A DNA stretch of 64,000 nucleotides from Alkaliphilus metalliredigens QYMF. Lineage in GTDB: Bacteria > Bacillota > Clostridia > Peptostreptococcales > Natronincolaceae. Below the pieces are notes generated by a model. The model made no database searches. It saw nothing but the letters and a program-made list of their open reading frames with translations, and had not been told where the DNA came from. The position numbers were made by a program, and so were the translations under genes. The DNA lies in the NCBI RefSeq assembly GCF_000016985.1, contig NC_009633.1, forward strand, positions 4,197,539 through 4,261,538, given 5' to 3'. Positions 53,585 through 62,618 of this stretch are shown in pieces. Position 1 is the first letter of the stretch. Each line of letters starts with the position of its first letter.

Positions 53585-55447
53585 TTATGCTTGAAGACCC
53601 GATATCACCAGTAATCCCATAATAACAGTTAACAAAATAGCATAGATGAATACATCACCAAATATCATTCTCTTTTCAAATCGTTGAACACAATAATTAG
53701 GAAATTCTTCACAAAAATCTGTCACGGGCTTATATAAAAACTTTTCTGCATTAAGCCATTTAGGTAAATGCAAATGGAAAAGGTGATATTTCAATCCAAC
53801 AATAAAAATCCCTGTTCCTAAAGCATATACACCGACCATACTAATTAGATCTTGGGAATTCCAAAAATTCATTCCCACAATATATTTATCAATAAAGGCT
53901 GGATCATAGGTGAAACTCATTAATCCAGGTATAATCATGATGTTCAAGAAAACAGAAGGGTTTAATCCAATCAGTACAATGAGCATTGCCAATATCCCCA
54001 TTGCCAGAGACATTTTAGGATCATCTCCTTCAATCTTTTGATGTTCCTCAGGACATTTACCTAGAAATATGAATCCATAGAATTTAAGAAAGGAGCAAAC
54101 CGTCCCAGCACTCACCAGGGTAAACAGCATTTCTGCATATCTAAAGGATGGATGTCCATATTCATAGGCCTCTATAATGGCATGATGTAGAATAGATTTA
54201 CTAGCAAAACCATTGAACCCAGGCATTCCTGTAATACCAAAGACAGCAATTAGAGCCACAAAGGCTGTAAAAGGCATCTTCCGCCACAGTCCGCCAAGTT
54301 GATACATATCCAATTCCTTTGTTCTCATATAAACAGCCCCTGCCACCATAAATAACAGTGCTTTAAAGAGTCCATGGTTAACCATATGATATAGACTTCC
54401 TGAGAAGCCCATGGCCCCTTGATATCCTAAATAAGCCGCAACCCCTATTCCCATAATGATATAGCCCATTTGGCTGACACTATGATAGGCTAGCATCCGC
54501 TTCATATTTGCCTGCTGCAGGGCCATAAAAACCCCCACAACCATGGTCAATATTCCTAGCCAAATGATCACCACACCTAAATTTTCAGATGTGCTCCATA
54601 CGATGGCTTCAGCTGAAACTGCAACCTCTTGACTAGTAGATAGGATCGTAACGACCACCCTTAGAATCCCGTAGGCTCCTACCTTCATCAATATTCCTGA
54701 GGAGAGCGCATTAACAGATATCGGTGCCCCAACGTAGATCTTCGGAACCCAAAAGTGAAAGGGGACCATCCCTGCTTTAACACCAAATCCAAATATAAAC
54801 AGTCCACTTATGATGTATTTAATCATACCCATTTGACTAAATTTCTCTGCTAAGTTGACCCATTCATAGCTTTGGGTATAGGCTGATAGCATGAGAATTC
54901 CACTGAGGATACTCAATCCTCCAATAATACCCATGTATATATAGGTATTCCCTGCTTCAATAATTTCCGTTCCTCTACGGTGAACCATTAATGCATATGA
55001 ACTAAAGGTCATTATCTCAAAGAATAGGAAAAAGCTTAATAAATCTCCTGCCATTAATGTCCCTAATGTTGATATATAGGTAATTGTAAAGAAAAAGAAG
55101 AAACTTCTTTCCCGTCCGATATTTTTCACATCCACGGAGCTATAAATACTAACAATTAGCCACATCAGTCCTGCAAAGAGCATTAATGTATAATTGAGAT
55201 AATCAATTTTAAAGATAATCCCATTTCCAAAAACATTCGCGATTTCATAAATAATAGGTCCCTTTTGAACTTCTCCATAGGCGGAAATCATTAAAATTGT
55301 TGTCATGAGAATCATCACTTTAACTGACAATCGTCTTATGAATCTTCTTTTCCCACCCAAAAATGGGATGATTAATGCTTCTACAAGACCAAATATAATA
55401 ATGATCGTCGGTAGCCAAAGCTGTATGATCATTCTGGTTAAATTCAT
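53585..55447 (-). CDS. MrpD/NuoL-like proton-conducting membrane subunit, divergent paralog
   Basis: 620 residues, about 15 membrane segments. It belongs to the Mrp-antiporter/complex I proton-channel family: DLLSFFLFFEIMTFSSYALM carries the conserved glutamate, and FGVKAGMVPFHFWVPK the key lysine. The next family motif is altered: VPKIYVGAPISVNALSSG replaces LPxAHPxAPTPASALLSG found in the neighbour, so ion coupling may differ. It shares long identical stretches with the upstream gene (HAIIEAYEYGHPSFRYAEM), which shows recent duplication. It is the last gene of the operon. Confidence 0.88.
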   Translation of the reverse strand: MNLTRMIIQLWLPTIIIIFGLVEALIIPFLGGKRRFIRRLSVKVMILMTTILMISAYGEVQKGPIIYEIANVFGNGIIFKIDYLNYTLMLFAGLMWLIVSIYSSVDVKNIGRERSFFFFFTITYISTLGTLMAGDLLSFFLFFEIMTFSSYALMVHRRGTEIIEAGNTYIYMGIIGGLSILSGILMLSAYTQSYEWVNLAEKFSQMGMIKYIISGLFIFGFGVKAGMVPFHFWVPKIYVGAPISVNALSSGILMKVGAYGILRVVVTILSTSQEVAVSAEAIVWSTSENLGVVIIWLGILTMVVGVFMALQQANMKRMLAYHSVSQMGYIIMGIGVAAYLGYQGAMGFSGSLYHMVNHGLFKALLFMVAGAVYMRTKELDMYQLGGLWRKMPFTAFVALIAVFGITGMPGFNGFASKSILHHAIIEAYEYGHPSFRYAEMLFTLVSAGTVCSFLKFYGFIFLGKCPEEHQKIEGDDPKMSLAMGILAMLIVLIGLNPSVFLNIMIIPGLMSFTYDPAFIDKYIVGMNFWNSQDLISMVGVYALGTGIFIVGLKYHLFHLHLPKWLNAEKFLYKPVTDFCEEFPNYCVQRFEKRMIFGDVFIYAILLTVIMGLLVISGLQA

Positions 55448-55481
55448 ATCGGTTCCCCTTTCCTTTGGCTTATTCCGTCAT

Positions 55482-57551
55482 CTAAGCAAACTTGAGTAAT
55501 ACAAATAATACACTGGTTAAAATCACTGAATAAATCACAACATCACTACTAATAATGGTCATCTCATATCGATTTGTAAATCCCTTTGAAAAGTTAACCA
55601 CGCCCCTATACATGGGCTTATACACTGTACGCTCGACATCCAACCACTGAGGTAGATGGATGTGAAACAAGTGAAACTTCATACCAACAATAAAGATTCC
55701 CGCACCCATTAAGTAAATCCAAATCATTCCCGTCAAATCAGCTGTATTAAAGAAATTCATATCGACTAAATATTTATCGATAAAGGCTGGGTCATAGGTA
55801 AATGTTCTGGCTGCTGGGATAATAAATTTATCCATCATAAAATTTGGTACCTGCCCTACAGCGATGATCATTAATGCCAAACCACCCATGGCTAAATCCA
55901 TCATACCCTTTTCCCCTTCAATATCTTTATATTTTTCAGGGCACTTCCCAAGAAAGACAAAGCTAAAAAGTTTGATGAAGGAACACACCGTTCCTGCACT
56001 GACAACTGTGAAAATCATCTCTGCATATCTAAAGGATGGATGCCCATATTCATATGCTTCAATGATGGCATGATGTAGTATTGACTTACTGGCAAATCCA
56101 TTGAATCCTGGCATCCCTGTAATTCCTAGTGCTGCTATGATACACAAAAAAGCTGTAAAGGGCATTTTTCGCCACATACCACCCAGCTTATACATATCCA
56201 GTTCATGGGTTCTCAAATAAACTAACCCAACAACCATGAATAGCAGTGCTTTAAACAGTGCATGATTCACCATATGGTAGATGCCTCCGGAAAAACCCAT
56301 GGCACCTTTATATCCTAAATACGTTGCTACGCCAATCCCCATAACGATATATCCCATTTGACTGATACTGTGATAGGCTAGCATCTTTTTCATATTACTC
56401 TGCTGCAGTGCCATAAATACCCCAACAACCATGGTAATAATCCCAATCCAAATAATCACTGCGCCTAACTTTTGTGATACTTCCCACAATGAGTCTGCAT
56501 ACCCACTGATTTCCGTTATACTTGGTACAAAAAAGCTGATGGACACACGTAAAATACCATAGGCACCCACTTTAATCAGAATACCTGATAACAGTGCGCT
56601 TGCAGGTGTCGGTGCAACAGGATGGGCTTTAGGTAACCAAATGTGTAATGGAAGCATCCCTGCTTTGATTCCAAATCCCCCTACAAATAAACCTGTCATT
56701 AAATACTTAACCCAACCTAAATCCTTTATTTCAGATGCTAGGGGTATAAATTCCAAAGTCCCTGTATAGGCGTAGAGCAGAATCATTCCTAATAAGATAC
56801 TTAATCCCCCTGCCACACCCATATAAATATAGCTATTACCAGCTAATATAGACTCCTTAGATTGATTATGTGCCACTAAAAAATAGGAGCTAAACGTCAT
56901 AATCTCAAAGAAAAGGAACATGGTAAATAAATCTCCTGCCATAACAGTGCCCAAAATTCCACCAAATGTCACTGACATCCATAGATAAAAACGATTACGG
57001 TGGTTTTCAATGCCCATATAATCATGGGCATAAATGGAGACAAGAAACCAAAGGACCCCAGCTGTAGCTGCCATAATAAAACTCAGCATGTCAACTTTAA
57101 AGCTTAATCCGTATCCTAGTAATTTAGGGAGGTGATAATACATTTCTCCTTGAGCTACTTGTGGGTACATGGCTAAAACCAATAGTAAAGTCACAAAGGT
57201 TGTATCTACCACAGCCATATCCCTTAGATTCTCAGATTTTTTTCCTATATAGGCTTCGATTGGCCCCCCTACCAATGGGATCATAATGACCAATAATGGC
57301 AGTGCCTTAAAGTTAAGCATAAAGTCAATCATTTTTTGTGAAATAACACTCCGAAATCCAACCATTTCAGCTAATCTGGTTGTTTCCATAGATGAGGATA
57401 GCAGAATAAGCCCTGCTATTAACGCTAATGCGCCCCCAAAAACCAATATACAATTGAGTGAGAAAAAGTCTAATGCCTTCCTAGTAAGTGTGATTTTCTT
57501 TTTTCCTACTGGGTTTAGCTCTTTTTCTTTTACAGCCCGAACACCCTTCAT
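55482..57551 (-). CDS. MrpD/NuoL-like proton-conducting membrane subunit
   Basis: 689 residues from ATG at 57551 (GGAGGAG is 6 nt upstream). An N-terminal cytoplasmic basic stretch is followed by about 16 membrane segments. Intact family motifs are DLFTMFLFFEIMTFSSYFLV, FGIKAGMLPLHIWLPKAHPVAP and SALLSGILIKVGAYG. It is longer than MrpD because of extra N- and C-terminal segments. It could substitute for the large N-terminal part of MrpA, which is missing from this operon. It lies 23 bp after mrpD. Confidence 0.88.
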   Translation of the reverse strand: MKGVRAVKEKELNPVGKKKITLTRKALDFFSLNCILVFGGALALIAGLILLSSSMETTRLAEMVGFRSVISQKMIDFMLNFKALPLLVIMIPLVGGPIEAYIGKKSENLRDMAVVDTTFVTLLLVLAMYPQVAQGEMYYHLPKLLGYGLSFKVDMLSFIMAATAGVLWFLVSIYAHDYMGIENHRNRFYLWMSVTFGGILGTVMAGDLFTMFLFFEIMTFSSYFLVAHNQSKESILAGNSYIYMGVAGGLSILLGMILLYAYTGTLEFIPLASEIKDLGWVKYLMTGLFVGGFGIKAGMLPLHIWLPKAHPVAPTPASALLSGILIKVGAYGILRVSISFFVPSITEISGYADSLWEVSQKLGAVIIWIGIITMVVGVFMALQQSNMKKMLAYHSISQMGYIVMGIGVATYLGYKGAMGFSGGIYHMVNHALFKALLFMVVGLVYLRTHELDMYKLGGMWRKMPFTAFLCIIAALGITGMPGFNGFASKSILHHAIIEAYEYGHPSFRYAEMIFTVVSAGTVCSFIKLFSFVFLGKCPEKYKDIEGEKGMMDLAMGGLALMIIAVGQVPNFMMDKFIIPAARTFTYDPAFIDKYLVDMNFFNTADLTGMIWIYLMGAGIFIVGMKFHLFHIHLPQWLDVERTVYKPMYRGVVNFSKGFTNRYEMTIISSDVVIYSVILTSVLFVLLKFA

Positions 57552-57574
57552 TTCAATCTCCTCCATTACACAAT

Positions 57575-59071
57575 TTAATTATTAATAAAAAGGAAAGTTG
57601 GCACTGCACGTTCAACGACGTCCATCACAATATGAGGGAAGAACCCCATTACAACACACCCTATGGCAATAATTACCATTGGGTACATCATTGTTTTTGG
57701 TAAACGATCTAGAACCATTACATTGTCTCTTTCATTACTTTCTTTTAGGAAAGCAGCTATGATAATCGGTAAATAATAGATAGCATTTAAAAAACTACTA
57801 ATTAATATCATAATTAGGAATACCGGTTTGTCTGCTTCAAGCACAGCCAAACTTAAATACCATTTACTCATAAATCCGTTTAAACCCGGTATGCCAATCA
57901 TGCCTAGTGCAGCAACGGAAAACACGCCCATGGTAATAGGCATCTGGTATCCGATGCCATCTAAGTCTCGAATGTCCCGTTTTCCTGTCTGATAAATAAT
58001 GGCTCCTGCACTTAAGAAAAGAGCAGACTTCATTAAAGCATGGGTGATTACATGAAATAGTCCTGCAGAGAATCCTAACTCCGTTGCCAGCCCTAACCCT
58101 AAGAAAATATATCCGATCTGTGCCACACTTGAATAAGCTAAGAGTCTCTTGATGTCGGTCTGTCCGATGGCAAAGACAGAACCCATGATCATGCTTAATA
58201 CAGCAAAATAAGTGATAAATTCCGTTACCCCAATGGATTGAACAATATCCTGTCCTAATACCCTAAATAAAATTTTGGCAATAGCAAACACATAAACTTT
58301 AACCACCAATCCAGATAACAGTGCACTAGATGGGGTGGGCGCGTTGGAATGTGCATCTGGTAGCCATATGTGTAAGGGAAAGATTGCTGCTTTGATTCCA
58401 AAGCCCGTTAAAATAAAGCCTAGGGCTATTAAAATGTTTCGTGGATAGCTTTGCCATACTTGAGTGATTACTTCATAGGCTGCTGTCATATTTAAATGGC
58501 CTGTTACCATATATAAAAGGGCAATCCCCATTAATATTGATACAGAGCCAATTGCTCCCAACATTAGATATTTAAAACTTGCCATTAGATTTTCTTTTTT
58601 TCTCTTAATTGAAATGATCCCACAGGATGTCAAGGATAAAATTTCCATAAATACATATAAATTAAACAAATCATTGGTAAAAATCATACCAATCATAGAA
58701 AATAAGAGTAAAAAAATCAACGTATAATAAGAAAAAAATTGTTCCTTTAAAATCTCATGTTCTATATCCTTTAAGGAATAAATAATGATTAAGGTTGCCA
58801 CAGATAATACCACCAGTGTCATTAATGCAGAAAATTCATCAACAACAAATTCGATCCCAATAGTTGGATTCCATTGTCCGAAAGTATAGGTAAAGGATTG
58901 ATCCCTTAACACAAAGATTAATAGACTTAAGGATAGTGCCCAGGCGAGCCCTAGGACACCCATCATTTCCCACTTAAAGCCATCATCATAGTCTCCTTTT
59001 TTCAAAGGAATTAAAATTGCTGAAATTAATAATAAAAGTAATATATAGACTGGAAAATGAATGCTACTCAT
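57575..59071 (-). CDS. mrpD: Na+/H+ antiporter subunit MrpD (MbhH-like)
   Basis: 498 residues from ATG at 59071, with AAGGGGT 10 nt upstream; a GTG four codons earlier overlaps that site. About 14 membrane segments. The key residues appear in DLFNLYVFMEILSLTSCGI (Glu) and FGIKAAIFPLHIWLPDAHSNAPTPSSALLSG (Lys, His). It is the proton-translocating subunit and overlaps the mrpC end by 8 bp. Confidence 0.94.
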   Translation of the reverse strand: MSSIHFPVYILLLLLISAILIPLKKGDYDDGFKWEMMGVLGLAWALSLSLLIFVLRDQSFTYTFGQWNPTIGIEFVVDEFSALMTLVVLSVATLIIIYSLKDIEHEILKEQFFSYYTLIFLLLFSMIGMIFTNDLFNLYVFMEILSLTSCGIISIKRKKENLMASFKYLMLGAIGSVSILMGIALLYMVTGHLNMTAAYEVITQVWQSYPRNILIALGFILTGFGIKAAIFPLHIWLPDAHSNAPTPSSALLSGLVVKVYVFAIAKILFRVLGQDIVQSIGVTEFITYFAVLSMIMGSVFAIGQTDIKRLLAYSSVAQIGYIFLGLGLATELGFSAGLFHVITHALMKSALFLSAGAIIYQTGKRDIRDLDGIGYQMPITMGVFSVAALGMIGIPGLNGFMSKWYLSLAVLEADKPVFLIMILISSFLNAIYYLPIIIAAFLKESNERDNVMVLDRLPKTMMYPMVIIAIGCVVMGFFPHIVMDVVERAVPTFLFINN

Positions 59072-59447
59072 TGGTCTGCCCACCCCTTATTTCCATAATT
59101 TCATCTAAGTCTATCGTTCCATAAGCTTCATGAATTTTCACGATAATACTAAGGGCATAAGCAGTGATACTGACTGCTACAACGATTCCAGTCAAAATCA
59201 TAGCTGAAGGCAACGGATTGACATAGATCAATTCGCCACTGCCAGACTCTAAAATTGGAGCCTTTGCACCTTTCACGTATCCTATTGAAACAAAGAAAAG
59301 AAAAATAGATGTTTCCATAATATTAACCCCAATAATTTTCTTTAAAAGATTGGAATGGGTTAATACAGTATACAGTCCGATTATAAACAAAATAAATGCG
59401 CCAATATAATTTATATTATCGATAATTGAATTCAAATCTGTCATCAT
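59064..59447 (-). CDS. mrpC: Na+/H+ antiporter subunit MrpC (NuoK-like, MbhG-like)
   Basis: 127 residues with three membrane segments, as in NuoK/MrpC. Family marks are SNLLKKIIGVNIMETSIFLFFV and NPLPSAMILTGIVVAVSITAYAL. It helps form the ion path with MrpD. It overlaps the mrpB stop by 1 bp. GAGGAGGAATA precedes two ATGs, and the first is used here. Confidence 0.94.
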   Translation of the reverse strand: MMTDLNSIIDNINYIGAFILFIIGLYTVLTHSNLLKKIIGVNIMETSIFLFFVSIGYVKGAKAPILESGSGELIYVNPLPSAMILTGIVVAVSITAYALSIIVKIHEAYGTIDLDEIMEIRGGQTNE

Positions 59448-59869
59448 TATTCCTCCTCAATCATCGTATGAAATAAAGTAATCATGGTACTACCAACCTT
59501 CATTCCAATTCCAACTGTAGCCAAAGGGATCAGTCCTGCACTAATAACAGTTCCTAGCTGTCCCATATGAAATCCAGCTGATTGATTTTCTAAAAAGTTG
59601 CCTCCCATGATCACACCTATCAGTCCTAGAGAAATAAGCCAGAGAATTCCACCAGATTCGATCCTTGAAGAGATGCGATGGGGCATCTTTTGATGTCCTT
59701 TCTTCAATCCAAATGCCAGGGTATAAAGTACTAAACTGGCACCGATGATGGCGCCACCTGCAAATCCACCACCAGGAGAAATATGTCCATGCAAAACAAT
59801 AAAAACACCATATAATTGAATAAAGGGCATAACGATTCTAGTTATGGTCTTAACAATCAAATCATCCAC
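59447..59869 (-). CDS. mrpB: Na+/H+ antiporter subunit MrpB (MbhF-like)
   Basis: 140 residues from GTG at 59869, 1 bp after the stop of the previous gene. AGGAGG lies 9 nt upstream; a longer frame would overlap that gene by ~40 bp and carry a basic run with no homology. Four membrane segments, with the family motif FIVLHGHISPGGGFAGGAIIGAS. It forms part of the Mrp membrane complex. Confidence 0.93.
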   Translation of the reverse strand: MDDLIVKTITRIVMPFIQLYGVFIVLHGHISPGGGFAGGAIIGASLVLYTLAFGLKKGHQKMPHRISSRIESGGILWLISLGLIGVIMGGNFLENQSAGFHMGQLGTVISAGLIPLATVGIGMKVGSTMITLFHTMIEEE

Positions 59870-59870
59870 T

Positions 59871-60176
59871 TTACTCAGCCTCCTTTTTTTCAACCTTTGG
59901 CGTTTTACCACTTACACTCATCACAGAAATAACTGCTGCAATAGAAGTAAATAGCACCGTTGTTTCCCCTAGGGTATCAAATGCACGGTAATCCGTAATA
60001 ATTGCAGATATCACATTAGCCGTATTTGTGTCTTCTACAGCATTGTCAACATAATAATGTGCCACTTCATTATAGGATGGACTTTCAGCACTTCCTAAGG
60101 ATGGCATTTCTGAAATACTACTTAACAATACGAAGAGCAGACCTCCTAATACAAATAAAAGAAATTTTTTCTTCAC
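59871..60176 (-). CDS. MbhE-like / MrpA C-terminal-like antiporter subunit
   Basis: 101 residues with two membrane segments and a 40-residue loop between them (SYNEVAHYYVDNAVEDTNTANVISAII). It ends TDYRAFDTLGETTVLFTSIAAV, the conserved signature of MbhE and the C-terminal end of MrpA. In Bacillus these segments are fused into large MrpA, whereas here, as in archaea, they are separate. It overlaps the DUF4040 gene by 4 bp. Confidence 0.88.
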   Translation of the reverse strand: MKKKFLLFVLGGLLFVLLSSISEMPSLGSAESPSYNEVAHYYVDNAVEDTNTANVISAIITDYRAFDTLGETTVLFTSIAAVISVMSVSGKTPKVEKKEAE

Positions 60177-60412
60177 TTTTCCATCCTCCCAGTTCTACTA
60201 ATGACACCAATGAACAAAATTGTTGTTACACCGGCTCCAATAGCTGCTTCTGTCATTGCAATATCAGGCGCTCTTAATAGCAACCACAATACCGCCATAA
60301 CCAAGCTATAGGTAGCAAATATAATGACGGCTCCCAATAAGTCCTTTGTTTCTTCTACCGCAATGGCGCAAACAATCAGAAAGATCACTAAGATTACATT
60401 TAACAATTGCAC
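60173..60412 (-). CDS. MbhD-like / DUF4040 antiporter subunit
   Basis: 79 residues with three membrane segments. It matches the DUF4040 part of MrpA (MbhD in archaea): KDLLGAVIIFATYSLVMAVLWLLLRAPDIAMTEAAIGAG. A GTG start is used, preceded by GAGGTG. It lies 7 bp after mrpG. Together with the MbhE-like gene it stands in for the C-terminal half of MrpA. Confidence 0.9.
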   Translation of the reverse strand: MQLLNVILVIFLIVCAIAVEETKDLLGAVIIFATYSLVMAVLWLLLRAPDIAMTEAAIGAGVTTILFIGVISRTGRMEK

Positions 60413-60419
60413 CTGTGGT

Positions 60420-60713
60420 TCACCTCTTCTCTACTTGATCATTGTGATAAGCAGCCTTGGCTATGATATGGGCTGCCGTTGGATTTGTTATCCAAATAAA
60501 AATCAACACAAGAAGCAATTTTATACTAATCACATCAAACCCTCTATAAACGATCAATGCTAATAACGCTAATCCCGCCCCTAGGGTATCACTCTTGGTC
60601 GTGGCATGCATTCGACAAAAAACATCAGGCATTCGAATTAAGCCAACCGTACCCACTAAAAAGAAAAAACTACTTACTATTAATAAGAAAAGAACAATTC
60701 CTGTTTGTATCAA
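60420..60713 (-). CDS. mrpG: Na+/H+ antiporter subunit MrpG (MbhC-like)
   Basis: 97 residues from a TTG at 60713, 8 nt after AGGGGG; the GTG at 60722 is only 1 nt from it. Three membrane segments with the MrpG hallmark VGLIRMPDVFCRMHATTKSDTLG. It is required for full antiporter complexes although its exact role is unclear. Confidence 0.93.
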   Translation of the reverse strand: MIQTGIVLFLLIVSSFFFLVGTVGLIRMPDVFCRMHATTKSDTLGAGLALLALIVYRGFDVISIKLLLVLIFIWITNPTAAHIIAKAAYHNDQVEKR

Positions 60714-60725
60714 TGCACACACCCC

Positions 60726-60992
60726 CTAAAACAATTTTCCTTTTTCCACGTACTTTGACACACAAATTGTTGCAATAAAACCCATCATGGCATAAATTAA
60801 CGCCACATCCACAAAAGCATCTTGGTCAGTTACAATTGTAATTAAAGCAATTAAAACTGTCACCTTAGTTGCAATAATATTAATGGAAACAACTCGATCT
60901 GCAGCTGTCGGCCCTATAAATGCTCTATATAGACAGAAAAAAATCAGTATTGCTAAAAAAATTGTCATGCCTGTCAAAGCTGTTAAAATCAT
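60726..60992 (-). CDS. mrpF: Na+/H+ antiporter subunit MrpF (MbhB-like)
   Basis: 88 residues with three membrane segments. The MrpF motif YRAFIGPTAADRVVSINIIATK and a DVALIYAMMGFIATI ending are present. It overlaps the mrpE stop by 4 bp, which implies translational coupling. Confidence 0.93.
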   Translation of the reverse strand: MILTALTGMTIFLAILIFFCLYRAFIGPTAADRVVSINIIATKVTVLIALITIVTDQDAFVDVALIYAMMGFIATICVSKYVEKGKLF

Positions 60993-61498
60993 TTGTCATC
61001 CACCTCTAATCTCAGCACATGCTGCTCCATCACACTATCGATTAAGTCTTCTGCAGCCTCTTCTGTTAACGCATGCACTAAATATTCATTTTCAGTTATA
61101 TCCACAGTCAAGGTACCTGGCGTTAAAGTCACGGCATTACCATAAAGCACCTTATTAAAATCATTTTTAAACTTCACAGGTATCCTGACTAATTTAGGTG
61201 AAATTGGCATAGAAGGGCTTAATACAATTTTGGCAACTTGAATGTTAGCCTTTACAATCTCCACCAACAAACACCATATAAAAGAGAAGAATTTGCCAAT
61301 ATTAGAAAGCTTATATAGGGTTACCTCTTCTTCATCAAATACAATATCCCTTGAATAGAGTACAACGCCAAAGGAAACCACCAACCCAACTAGTATTGAT
61401 TCTACAGTAATACGAGGAGATAATATGTTCCAAAATGTAAATAAGAGCACTCCCAATACGATGTGCTTTTTTTGTAACAATGAAATTTTTTCTTTCAT
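60989..61498 (-). CDS. mrpE: Na+/H+ antiporter subunit MrpE (MbhA-like)
   Basis: 169 residues with two or three N-terminal membrane segments (~13-80) and a cytoplasmic C-terminal domain with LYGNAVTLTPGTLTVDI, the MrpE signature. It is the first gene of the operon; the ATG follows GGAGGTGA. The order E-F-G-DUF4040-MbhE-B-C-D equals archaeal MbhA to MbhH. Confidence 0.93.
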   Translation of the reverse strand: MKEKISLLQKKHIVLGVLLFTFWNILSPRITVESILVGLVVSFGVVLYSRDIVFDEEEVTLYKLSNIGKFFSFIWCLLVEIVKANIQVAKIVLSPSMPISPKLVRIPVKFKNDFNKVLYGNAVTLTPGTLTVDITENEYLVHALTEEAAEDLIDSVMEQHVLRLEVDDK

Positions 61499-61633
61499 AG
61501 TTCACCTCCTGCTATTTAATTACATTTCTACCCTTATATTGGGGTTAACGAGGACCTACGTGTGTTTTTACAATTTATCGAGACTTTCCACTATTTTTCT
61601 TGCATTTCCTTTTATTTCCGCTATAACCTTATC

Positions 61634-61657
61634 AATTAATAATATTGATTATTAATT
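61634..61657. promoter_or_regulatory. AT-rich perfect dyad upstream of mrpE
   Basis: AATTAATAAT, an ATTG loop, then ATTATTAATT. It lies about 140 bp upstream of mrpE. A possible operator, but low complexity makes chance plausible. Confidence 0.35.
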
Positions 61658-61753
61658 AACTTAGATTTTTTGTTATGGTCCTTTTAATATTGTACAGTAA
61701 ATTTAACAATTCTTCAATGAAATCATTTATACAATTTTCCATTTAAATGTAAA

Positions 61754-61780
61754 GAGACCTATATACTGTATATAGGCCTC
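61754..61780 (-). terminator. Hairpin terminator after the small membrane protein operon
   Basis: An 8-bp stem (CCTATATA / TATATAGG, loop CTG) extended by GAG/CTC, 26 bp after the stop at 61807. The U-run is weak. Confidence 0.6.
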
Positions 61781-61806
61781 CAATACTGATTATTTGTTTC
61801 ATTTTA

Positions 61807-62235
61807 TTATATTTGATCCATTAGGTTATTTTCCACTACCTTGTCTTTACTTCGTTCCACTGTGACCATCATATAAACTTTTTTAATACCAATCCATGTA
61901 AAGCATGAAATGGCAGCAATTGTACCTAACTTTCCACCAACGCCTGCATAGGCTGGTGTTGTTAATATAAATACGGCTCCCACAATAAATCCTACGACGC
62001 TCATTTCCTTAAGATTCGGTACATTTTTCACAGCAACCATTCCCGCATAAGAAGCAGTGGTTGCAACAACAGCCAATGTGGATCCTATACCTGGAATGAA
62101 ATGAGGTAGAAAAATTCCTGAAACTAATGTTACAACAGCTGAGCCAAACACGGCACCCTTGTTTAATTCAATACTGATATAATATGCTGCCATTCCTCCA
62201 AAAATTGCAGTAATAATAATCATCATATTTTCCAT
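61807..62235 (-). CDS. Small membrane protein with YAGVGGKLGT motif, paralog A
   Basis: 142 residues from ATG at 62235, with AGGAGGG 5 nt upstream. Four to five membrane segments. It shares a layout and motifs with its neighbour: a GAVFGSAVVTLVSGIFLP segment, TASYAGM, and PAYAGVGGKLGTIAAIS near residue 97. A ~30-residue charged C-terminal tail is unique to this copy. The family is not recognised. The glycine-rich motif is repeated so exactly in both proteins that it is probably functional, for instance in a heterodimeric channel or carrier, which is inference. Confidence 0.75.
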   Translation of the reverse strand: MENMMIIITAIFGGMAAYYISIELNKGAVFGSAVVTLVSGIFLPHFIPGIGSTLAVVATTASYAGMVAVKNVPNLKEMSVVGFIVGAVFILTTPAYAGVGGKLGTIAAISCFTWIGIKKVYMMVTVERSKDKVVENNLMDQI

Positions 62236-62245
62236 ATTCACCCTC

Positions 62246-62605
62246 CTATCCCAAAATATTCATAATGGTTCTGGTGATTAATCCAGATAGCGCAGCAGTT
62301 GTTCCGCCTTTTCCACCGATCCCAGCATAAATCTCTGTGGTTAAAACAATGACAGCACCCACAACCAAACCACCAATTCCCGCAGCTAGTAATGAAGGAA
62401 GTACAACTGTGGAGGACATTCCTACAAAGGATGCAGTATAAGTTGCTCCCGCCAAAGGTCCCGGGAGAAATATAGCTGCCAATACACCTACCAAGCCATT
62501 TGCAACAATCGCTCCATATCCCATTTCATGATTTATATACCAAGTGACAACGACACTTACAAATGCGCACAATAAAACGATTAATTTACTTTTATCTAGC
62601 TTCAT
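62246..62605 (-). CDS. Small membrane protein with YAGIGGKGGT motif, paralog B
   Basis: 119 residues with four membrane segments. GAIVANGLVGVLAAIFLPGPLAG, TASFVGMSS and IYAGIGGKGGTTAALS match paralog A in order and spacing. It starts after GGGGGAA and lies 10 bp before paralog A, so the two are made together. Neither has a charged catalytic cluster. No known family is recognised by eye. Confidence 0.75.
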   Translation of the reverse strand: MKLDKSKLIVLLCAFVSVVVTWYINHEMGYGAIVANGLVGVLAAIFLPGPLAGATYTASFVGMSSTVVLPSLLAAGIGGLVVGAVIVLTTEIYAGIGGKGGTTAALSGLITRTIMNILG

Positions 62606-62618
62606 TTATGCTTCCCCC

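Larger units (their letters stand above)
61499..61806. other. Intergenic region upstream of the antiporter operon
   Basis: 308 bp without a credible gene. It contains the mrpE upstream region, a perfect 10-bp AT-only dyad at 61634-61657, and the terminator hairpin of the next minus-strand operon at 61754-61780. Confidence 0.7.

Noticed and set aside
53585-57551. Complex I (NuoL/M/N) rather than an Mrp/Mbh system
   Set aside because: The companion genes are MrpE, F, G, B and C plus DUF4040 and MbhE-like, and no Nuo peripheral-arm or quinone-site genes are present.
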